Shown: in pieces, positions 8,894-14,782 of the stretch
Layout: each line of letters starts with the position of its first letter
Numbering within the stretch: position 1 is the first letter of the stretch
DNA from: Clostridia bacterium
GTDB taxonomy: Bacteria > Bacillota > Clostridia > Christensenellales > Aristaeellaceae
DNA length: 24,216 bases
Reading direction: 5' to 3'
Assembly: GCA_900769875.1 (NCBI GenBank)
Contig: CAAGII010000142.1
Coordinates: 1-24,216, forward strand
Notes under the pieces: generated by a model
Told to the model about the DNA's origin: nothing
The model's database searches: none
The model's input: only the letters and a program-made list of their open reading frames with translations
Translations under genes and position numbers: made by a program

Positions 8894-10879
8894 ATGCAGG
8901 AGACAATCAGCAAGCTCAACAATTCGTTGCCAAAAATCAGACTTCTGAAGCAAACCTATGAAAAGAGAAGAGAAACCCTTGGTGTTTCCGTAGACGATTC
9001 CAACATCAGCGAGTTGGCGAGAATCGAAGAAGAATTGGTGCATATCATTCCGAGAATGGAGGAAATCAAAGAGGTTTGGAATATTGAAAACGCGAAGGTA
9101 CTGGCAGATCAGATCGCGTTGACGATCGAGGACATGCAGGACGAACTGGAAGCGCAATTCACAGGCAATATGAGTAGGAAGCTCTTTCAGCTCAGAAAAG
9201 ACTTCATGAAGGAAGCATACGACAAGGCAATGGCAGAGGAGGGTGAACTCGCAATAAGATTTCAAATCCCCGAAGAAATTCATCAAGATTTGACAGGTTC
9301 ATATCTTCAACACAAGATAAAATCTCTTCATCCCCAAACACCATACTGGTACAGATATCATTCATTGGAGGCCTTAAAGGAGATGGTCGATTATCAACCC
9401 GATCCGGCTCCTTTCACATCCATGGAGAATGTCATCGAAGGGTTCATCAACCTGAAACTGACAAAGAAAAAGACCAAGTCCGTCGATGAAGCAAGCAGAT
9501 TGCTCGACGCAATCCAATCAGACGAAGGCATCATTTCTCCCGAACGATACAAAGAGCTGGAAACGATTACAAGCTGGATGCCTGAGCAAATCGTCATTGA
9601 AGAGCCGCAAATCCACACAGGCCTGTTGGCCAATCTGAACGCCTCAAGCGATTATAACGAATACAAAAATATCTTAGCCCAAATGAAAACGAGCAGCGAA
9701 AGTTCCGCCAAGAAGCACGCAGAGAATGAGCCGACAGCTTTCCTCGCATCAGTGGCAAAGATCGTTGATTACGTGAACGACCTATCCGAAATTCTGGAGA
9801 ATGGCCGCCTGCAGAAAACAACTGCCATACAAAACAATCTATCCGAAACTCTGGAGAATGGCCGCCCGCAGGAAACAACTGCCATACTAAAAGAGGTGTT
9901 GCAGAAAATACAGTTTCTTAAAATAACTTATGAAAAAAGAAAAGAGATCATGGGCATATCGGTAAGCGATTTCTGTATCAGCGAGCTGGCAAGAATCGAA
10001 GTTGCTTTGACAAATGTCATTCCGAGAATGGAGCAAATCAACGATGTCTGGAACATCAATAACGCGAAAATGCTGGTAGAGCAGATCGCGTCAAAAACCC
10101 AGACCTTTCAGACTGAGCTTGAGGAACAATTCCTATGCAACATGAGCAATAAGCTAGTGCAGATCAAGAGGGAATACATGAGAGAAGAATACGACAAGGA
10201 AATGGAAAAAGAACTCGCAAGAGCAACAAGAGACCCAACATTGCTCGACATAATTTTTCTAAAAAAACCTCCATATTTTGCATCGCCCAATTCCAAGTGC
10301 AGGTATATAACACTGGCGATTTTCAAGGAAATGCTTGATTATCGAACCCATCATGTGCCATGGACATCCATGACCGATACCAATAGAAAACTGCTCTTCT
10401 CTTTCCGCGGTAATCTAGAAACCAAATACTGGTATCAAACGATAGAGATTCTCAATCAAGTCTATCAAGTGCCCAGGTCACCCATAAGCTCTATCATCAA
10501 ATGGCTCATCAACCTGACACAGACAAATAAGAATTATAAGTCTGTTGCTGAAGCAAAAAAACTGCTCGACGCAATTCAAGAGGACGGAAACATCGTTTCA
10601 GAAATAAAATACAAGAGAATCGCGTCTGCTGCAAGAATGCATCCTAAACCCATACAAATCACCGTCCCGAAATTATTCCCATGGAGATACGGATGTACGT
10701 ATTATGACTGGTACAAATGGGCACTAAAAAAGATGAAAAGAAACGCAAGAGAGCATAAACAACAGCATTATACGAGCAACGAGCTAACCACTCCAACCAG
10801 ATCAAACAACGACATCATGTCCTGCCTGAACCAGCTATCCGAAATCGTCGCTCATGCGCAGGAGGGGCAAGAAACGTAA
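8894..10879 (+). CDS. Unrecognised 661-aa internally duplicated helical protein
   Basis: I do not recognise this protein. It consists of two homologous halves: residues 12-315 and 336-661. Over the best stretch (14-116 against 338-440) I count about 59 identities in 103. Shared blocks include TYEKR, ISELARIE, IPRME, VWNI-NAK, the AEYDK-like helix end, KSV-EA--LLDAIQ and a closing LSEI. Each half starts with a long charged helix, likely coiled coil, and ends with an aromatic-rich part; the second half has about 27 extra residues. No signal peptide, membrane segment, nucleotide-binding motif or obvious catalytic motif is seen. The start ATG 8894 has AGGAG eight bases upstream; an upstream frame from 8783 overlaps the promoter. 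AGA, AAA and GAA codons abound, unlike the CGC/GAG usage of all neighbours, so recent acquisition is likely. Confidence 0.88.
   Translation: MQETISKLNNSLPKIRLLKQTYEKRRETLGVSVDDSNISELARIEEELVHIIPRMEEIKEVWNIENAKVLADQIALTIEDMQDELEAQFTGNMSRKLFQLRKDFMKEAYDKAMAEEGELAIRFQIPEEIHQDLTGSYLQHKIKSLHPQTPYWYRYHSLEALKEMVDYQPDPAPFTSMENVIEGFINLKLTKKKTKSVDEASRLLDAIQSDEGIISPERYKELETITSWMPEQIVIEEPQIHTGLLANLNASSDYNEYKNILAQMKTSSESSAKKHAENEPTAFLASVAKIVDYVNDLSEILENGRLQKTTAIQNNLSETLENGRPQETTAILKEVLQKIQFLKITYEKRKEIMGISVSDFCISELARIEVALTNVIPRMEQINDVWNINNAKMLVEQIASKTQTFQTELEEQFLCNMSNKLVQIKREYMREEYDKEMEKELARATRDPTLLDIIFLKKPPYFASPNSKCRYITLAIFKEMLDYRTHHVPWTSMTDTNRKLLFSFRGNLETKYWYQTIEILNQVYQVPRSPISSIIKWLINLTQTNKNYKSVAEAKKLLDAIQEDGNIVSEIKYKRIASAARMHPKPIQITVPKLFPWRYGCTYYDWYKWALKKMKRNAREHKQQHYTSNELTTPTRSNNDIMSCLNQLSEIVAHAQEGQET
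8927..10876 (+). repeat. Intragenic duplication (two ~950-bp homologous halves)
   Basis: Codons 12-315 (from 8927) and codons 336-661 (from 9899) encode homologous sequences in the same order, joined by a short tandem repeat. Divergence at roughly 40 percent of residues shows an old duplication, not an assembly error. Confidence 0.85.
9782..9887 (+). repeat. 57-bp-period tandem repeat at the junction of the two halves
   Basis: The 49 nt at 9782-9830 recur at 9839-9887 with three mismatches (period 57 bp, 19 codons), encoding LSEILENGRLQKTTAI and LSETLENGRPQETTAI. A diverged third copy of the motif (LSEIVAHAQEGQET) ends the protein. Confidence 0.9.
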
Positions 10880-10941
10880 TCACCGCACAGCAGGGCGCGC
10901 ATGCGCCTGCGGGGTCGCCGTTTGCCCCTCCGGCAGGCTCA

Positions 10942-12189
10942 TCAATTCGCCTTTCCGCGCCTGGCCTTTCCGCGGGCCGCGGCGCGCGCGCCGGCGGGGA
11001 GATCCACCAGGTCCTCGGGCTTGGGCACATAAGGCGCGGGATCGGCCCAGTCCCAACGGTGGCGGCAGTAGGTGAGCAGGGTGCGGAAATCGCGGTTCAC
11101 GCCGTCGAGGTAGTGGCCGGTCACGACCGCGTAGAGAATGGTCATCACCACAGGGCCGCCCATCAGGCCGAGCAGCCCGCCCATGCGCATGCCCACAAAC
11201 ATGCCGATCAGGCTCAGCAGCGGCGTGCCGCCGATGTTGGCGGTCATGATCTTCGGCTCGGTGATGCGGCGGAAGGTAATCAGGCACAGATACAGCACCA
11301 GCATTTCGGTGCCCACGCTGTTCATGCCGATGGCATAGGCGATGATCGCCCACGGAATGTACAGCGTGCCGTTGCCAAAGAGCGGCAGGAACTCCAGAAA
11401 GCCCGCCACCACCGCGATGAGCCACGCATAGCGGAAGCCGAAGCACTGCAGGTAAATCCAGCCGACAACCAGCGAGATCAGCCCGTAGGTCGCCTGCACG
11501 CGGAGGTATCCCAGCGCGCCCATGATGCCGGCGCGCGTGAGGCGCGATGCGTTGGTGTTGGGGTCGTGCGCGCGCCCGCCGGGCAGCTTGGCGCGGATGG
11601 CGGCGTACTCCTTGGTGACAAAGTACATGGCAATGATGAGGAAGTTGAGATACACAAAGGCGTAGGGCACGCCCGCCGCCATGCCGGTGAGGAAGGTCAC
11701 CAGCCTTGCGCCGAGGGTGGTGCCCTGAATGGTCACCCACGAGAGCGCGTCGTTGAGCGCGGTGCGCAGCCATGTAATGGTCTCCGGCGGCAGGCTGTCC
11801 ATGGCGGCAAACATGCGGTCAAACGCGATGCGCACAGCGGCGACCGCCTCCGCCAGCAGCGCGGGCGCGTTGCTGATGAAGCTGCTGAGCTGGCTGAAGC
11901 CGAAGGAGGCGAACCAGTAGATCAGCGCAAACACCGCCGCGACCGCCACCAGCACGGGCACAAGCACCGCAGGCGAGCGCTTGAAATGGCACCGCCGCTC
12001 CAGAAACCGAATCACGGGCTGGAGCATGGCGGCCACAGGCACGCACACAATAAACACCGACAGCTTGTCCCACAAAACGGGCACAAGCAGCGCGGCGCCC
12101 ACCACGCAGAGTATGGCGACCACAGCGCGCGCAATCAGGCGCTCAAGCGCCTTGCGTTCCTCAGAGAGCGGCTTTCGTGCTTCATCCAT
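10942..12189 (-). CDS. AI-2E family transporter / YtvI-like membrane protein
   Basis: A 415-aa polytopic membrane protein of the PerM/AI-2E transporter family (COG0628). Two hydrophobic segments at the N-terminus (about 20-60) are followed by a third near 75-95, a long soluble stretch (about 100-170), and then a membrane block that includes the characteristic GYLRVQATYGLISLVVG, EFLPLFGNGTLYIPW and RRITEPKIM segments. The RRITEPKI-type motif recalls the sporulation protein YtvI; other members move ions or small molecules, so the substrate is open. The C-terminal tail is Arg/Ala/Lys-rich. I start at ATG 12189, with GGGAGGT nine bases upstream. It follows the SCIFF maturase gene by 72 bp on the same strand without a convincing terminator, so co-transcription is possible. 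Confidence 0.88.
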   Translation of the reverse strand: MDEARKPLSEERKALERLIARAVVAILCVVGAALLVPVLWDKLSVFIVCVPVAAMLQPVIRFLERRCHFKRSPAVLVPVLVAVAAVFALIYWFASFGFSQLSSFISNAPALLAEAVAAVRIAFDRMFAAMDSLPPETITWLRTALNDALSWVTIQGTTLGARLVTFLTGMAAGVPYAFVYLNFLIIAMYFVTKEYAAIRAKLPGGRAHDPNTNASRLTRAGIMGALGYLRVQATYGLISLVVGWIYLQCFGFRYAWLIAVVAGFLEFLPLFGNGTLYIPWAIIAYAIGMNSVGTEMLVLYLCLITFRRITEPKIMTANIGGTPLLSLIGMFVGMRMGGLLGLMGGPVVMTILYAVVTGHYLDGVNRDFRTLLTYCRHRWDWADPAPYVPKPEDLVDLPAGARAAARGKARRGKAN

Positions 12190-12261
12190 GGCGGGTGTAC
12201 CTCCCTTGGTTCGGCGGTGCGGCGGGAGAAGTTTACGGGGCATGCATGCGTGCCCGGTGCG

Positions 12262-13641
12262 TCAGGGCGTGTCCTGCTGGCGCGCCATGCGGTCGCGGCG
12301 TTCCATGGCGTAGAGCGCCATGGCGCACTCAAGGCGCTTGCGCTCCATTTCGCACTCGATGTCGTGGGGCTTGGTGATATCTCCGTGAAACGCGTCGGCA
12401 TTGGCTGCGCAGCCGCCGGAGCAGTAGAAGCGCGCCCAGCATTCGCGGCACTTTTCCTTGTTCAGCACATGGTTTTCGGCAAAGCGCTGCTGCATGTCGC
12501 GGTCGAAGCTGCCATCGAGCACCGAGCCCATGCGGTACTTGCCCCTGCCCACGAACTGGTGGCAGGGATAGATATCGCCCTCGGGCGTGACCGCGACGTA
12601 TTCGTTGCCCGCGCCGCAGCCGGTCAGGCGCTTGCGCAGGCAGGGACCGCCCTCCAGATCGACCATGAAGTGGAAGAAATTGAACCACTTGCCATGAGCG
12701 CGGCGGTCGTAGTAGATCTGCCCCAGGCGCTCGTATTCGGCCATGATTTCGGGCAGATCCTCCTCGGTGATGGCGTACTCCACGTCGGGCTGGGTGACCA
12801 CGGGCTCCACGCTCAGCTGCTCAAAGCCCTGATCGGCGAGGTACAGCACGTCGTTCGCGAAATCCTTGTTGAATTTGGTAAACGTGCCGCGGACGTAGTA
12901 TTCCTTGTCCCCGCGCGCCTTTGCGAAGCGTTTGGCGCGCTCGAGGATGATTTCGAGGCTTCCCTTGCCGTTGGCGGTGGGGCGCATGCGGTTGTGCACC
13001 TCGGGACGCCCGTCGATGGATATCACCACATTGGACATCTCGCGGTTGATGAAGTCGATCATCTCATCGTCCATCAGCACGCAGTTGGTGGTGATGGTGA
13101 ACTTGAAGCGCTTGTTGCGCGGCTTTTCCAGGCTGCGGCCGTAGGCGACCAGCTCTTTGACCACGGGGAAGTTCATCAGCGGCTCGCCGCCGAAGAAATC
13201 GACCTCCAGGTTCACGCGGTTGCCGGAGTGCTCCACCAGCCAGTCCAGCGCCGCCTTGCCCACCTCGAAGGGAAGCAGCATGCGCTTGCCCATAGCAAAG
13301 TCGCCCGTTGCGGCAAAGCAGTAGCGGCAGCGCAGGTTGCAGTCGTGCGCGGCGTGCAGGCACATGGCCTTTACCACGCCGGGAGCGTGCAGCTGCTGCA
13401 CGTCGTCATACTGGTCGGGCGCGTTGATGGCGCCGATTTCCTCCAGCTGGCGAACCTCGTCGATCACCTCGCGCAGCGTGGCCTCGTCGTACTTGTCCGC
13501 GAGCGCGGCGCAGATTTCATCGGGGGTGTGATCGTTCCAGCGGGAGATCACGTCGTAGGCTGCGTCGTCCAGCGCGTGCACGGCGCCGCTGCCCACATCG
13601 AGCATCATGGGCTGCCCGACGGCCTTGAAGGTATGGATCAC
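12262..13641 (-). CDS. SCIFF peptide radical SAM maturase
   Basis: A 459-aa radical SAM/SPASM enzyme that forms thioether crosslinks in the SCIFF peptide encoded just upstream. The N-terminal ~80 residues form a PqqD-like peptide-recognition domain. The radical SAM cluster is CNLRCRYC (C101, C105, C108), followed by the FFGGEPLMNF segment. The C-terminal SPASM region holds Cys-rich stretches (CLRKRLTGCGAG, PCHQF, CRECWARFYCSGGC) that bind two further iron-sulfur clusters in this family (known for CteB of Clostridium thermocellum). Length matches the family (about 450 aa). The start ATG 13641 has AAGGAGG eight bases upstream. The gene is separated from the precursor by a hairpin with a T run, suggesting lower expression than the peptide. 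Confidence 0.96.
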   Translation of the reverse strand: MIHTFKAVGQPMMLDVGSGAVHALDDAAYDVISRWNDHTPDEICAALADKYDEATLREVIDEVRQLEEIGAINAPDQYDDVQQLHAPGVVKAMCLHAAHDCNLRCRYCFAATGDFAMGKRMLLPFEVGKAALDWLVEHSGNRVNLEVDFFGGEPLMNFPVVKELVAYGRSLEKPRNKRFKFTITTNCVLMDDEMIDFINREMSNVVISIDGRPEVHNRMRPTANGKGSLEIILERAKRFAKARGDKEYYVRGTFTKFNKDFANDVLYLADQGFEQLSVEPVVTQPDVEYAITEEDLPEIMAEYERLGQIYYDRRAHGKWFNFFHFMVDLEGGPCLRKRLTGCGAGNEYVAVTPEGDIYPCHQFVGRGKYRMGSVLDGSFDRDMQQRFAENHVLNKEKCRECWARFYCSGGCAANADAFHGDITKPHDIECEMERKRLECAMALYAMERRDRMARQQDTP

Positions 13642-13672
13642 AGGATATCCTCCTTGATTGTTGATTCCAGCG

Positions 13673-13701
13673 AAAAAGGCAGGGGGATGCGCCCCTGCCT
13701 T
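13673..13701 (-). terminator. Intergenic terminator/attenuator between SCIFF peptide and maturase
   Basis: On the minus strand AAGGCAGGGG (13701-13692), a 6-nt loop and CCCCTGCCTT (13685-13676) form a 10-bp stem running into TTTTT. It sits between the precursor stop and the maturase ribosome site, so part of the transcription should stop here. Confidence 0.75.
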
Positions 13702-13753
13702 CCGATCCGCTGGCGGATGGTGCGCGAGAGGCGCTCCCGCCGGGATACTTGCC

Positions 13754-13954
13754 TTACCTGCGGCTGAAATTGCGGTTCAGCTTGCCCTCGTTGCCTGCGA
13801 GCACGGCGCTGTTTTCCTTGTTGGCGCAGGACTGGTTGGCGACGGTGCAGCTGGTCTTGCAAGCGCTCTGGCAGGAGGCCTGGCACTCGCCGCAGCCGCC
13901 GTGCACCAGAGAATCCTTCAGGCAGGGCTTCTGAATGGTGTCAATATGCTTCAT
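13754..13954 (-). CDS. SCIFF ranthipeptide precursor, seven Cys, extended tail
   Basis: A 66-aa precursor peptide. MKHI at the start and the GGCGECQ-SCQSACKTSCTV core (Cys 21, 24, 28, 32, 36, 43) are the SCIFF (six cysteines in forty-five residues) signature. The maturase joins these Cys to acceptor residues as thioethers; the class is now called ranthipeptides. Two oddities: an additional Cys at position 11, and about 20 residues beyond the usual end (after C43), ending KLNRNFSRR, whereas members I remember stop at about residue 46. The start ATG 13954 has GGAGG seven bases upstream. It has its own strong promoter and a terminator behind it. Confidence 0.96.
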   Translation of the reverse strand: MKHIDTIQKPCLKDSLVHGGCGECQASCQSACKTSCTVANQSCANKENSAVLAGNEGKLNRNFSRR

Positions 13955-13986
13955 GGGAAATCCTCCGTTTCTATGGTACTGATCGC

Positions 13987-14015
13987 ATTATACACGATTT
14001 TCGCATACGTTGCAA
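13987..14015 (-). promoter_or_regulatory. Promoter of the SCIFF peptide gene
   Basis: On the minus strand: TTGCAA (14015-14010), a 17-bp spacer, TATAAT (13992-13987). The -10 is perfect and lies about 33 bp before the SCIFF start codon, giving a short leader. Confidence 0.82.
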
Positions 14016-14026
14016 CAGGCGGGGCG

Positions 14027-14049
14027 AAAAAAAATGCACGCGCAGCGCA
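14027..14049 (-). terminator. Weak hairpin with T8 after the GNAT gene
   Basis: On the minus strand a short 5-bp stem (TGCGC/GTGCA with one G-U) runs straight into eight T residues (14034-14027), nine bases past the GNAT stop. The stem is short, but the T tract is the strongest in the window. It would insulate the SCIFF promoter from read-through. Confidence 0.5.
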
Positions 14050-14057
14050 GAGCGCCG

Positions 14058-14582
14058 TCACACCTTCAGCGCCTCCCACTCGGCGCGGGTGATCCTGTAG
14101 CAGCAGGAGACGGTGTTGACCGGGTCCTCGTATTCCTTCCATTTGGTCATGCCATTCGCCATGGCGGTGCGCTGCGAGCCCTCGTTAGTGTATTTCATAT
14201 AGGAATACAGGCAATCATACCCCGTGTGAGTGAACGCCCAGTCGCGCACCGCGCGCGCCGCCTCCGTGGCGTAGCCGCGGCGCTGGTGATCGCGCCGGAT
14301 GTGGTAGCCGATCTCCGGCAGCCGCTCGCCGTCGATCATCTGCAATGTCAGCCCGCAGTCGCCAATGACCTCGCCCGTGTCCCTGAGCGTCACCGCCCAC
14401 AGGCCGAAGCCGTGCTCGCGGTAGCGATGAAGGTTGCGGTCTATCCACGCGCGCGTCATTTCCTCCGTGAAGGGCGCGGGATAGTGCCGCATCGTCTCCG
14501 CGTCGGAGAAGATGGCGTGCAGCGCGGCAAAATCGTCCGGCGTGTATTCCCGCAGGATCAGCCGCTTCGTTTCAAGGATCAT
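14058..14582 (-). CDS. GNAT acetyltransferase, RimJ/RimL type
   Basis: A 174-aa N-acetyltransferase. It opens with ETKRLILREYTPDDF, the standard start of the RimJ/RimL-like Acetyltransf_3 group, and has the EIGYHI strand followed by the acetyl-CoA loop QRRGYATEA (100-108). The segment YTNEGSQRTAMANGM replaces the usual N-x-x-S-x-x-V-x-E-K helix and includes the conserved S-x-R/V pattern. The substrate is not evident. I start at ATG 14582, with GGAGG eight bases upstream; the open frame further upstream overlaps the promoter. It stands alone, divergent from uvrA. Confidence 0.9.
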   Translation of the reverse strand: MILETKRLILREYTPDDFAALHAIFSDAETMRHYPAPFTEEMTRAWIDRNLHRYREHGFGLWAVTLRDTGEVIGDCGLTLQMIDGERLPEIGYHIRRDHQRRGYATEAARAVRDWAFTHTGYDCLYSYMKYTNEGSQRTAMANGMTKWKEYEDPVNTVSCCYRITRAEWEALKV

Positions 14583-14616
14583 CGTCGTTCCCTCCCTACC
14601 TCCTGTGATGTGCGCC

Positions 14617-14645
14617 AGTATAGCAGCTGTACCGCGCGCTGTCAA
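14617..14645 (-). promoter_or_regulatory. Promoter of the GNAT gene
   Basis: On the minus strand: consensus TTGACA (14645-14640), a 17-bp spacer, TATACT (14622-14617), about 35 bp before the start codon. Confidence 0.82.
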
Positions 14646-14697
14646 GCCGCGGCGGCGCATTCTCACCGAATTATAAGAAAATTTGTTCGTGTTCGCG

Positions 14698-14726
14698 TTG
14701 CAAGATCAGGGAGATTGTGCTACACT
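14698..14726 (+). promoter_or_regulatory. Promoter of uvrA
   Basis: TTGCAA (14698-14703), a 17-bp spacer and TACACT (14721-14726), with an extended -10 TGC directly upstream. It is divergent from the GNAT promoter with about 52 bp between the two -35 boxes. No clear LexA box is seen in this stretch. Confidence 0.72.
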
Positions 14727-14782
14727 GCTTAGGTGTTCCATGCTGAACCAGGGAGGCGGCGCGCGCCGCAAAGGAGTCCGTC

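Noticed and set aside
8668..8961. A 97-codon frame before the orphan gene.
   Set aside because: It begins inside the GH120 terminator, contains the orphan gene promoter, and overlaps the true start.
9782..9887. A CRISPR-like direct repeat.
   Set aside because: Only two copies, in frame within a coding sequence, with no variable spacers of constant length.
10880..10941. A bidirectional terminator between the orphan gene and the AI-2E-family gene.
   Set aside because: There is an imperfect GCCTGC/GCAGGC inverted repeat but no T run on either side, so I could not support it.
11059..13767. A 902-codon open frame running across both the AI-2E-family and maturase genes on the plus strand.
   Set aside because: It spans two unrelated minus-strand genes and their intergenic region, with His/Ala/Val-rich repetitive content, so it is a composition effect.
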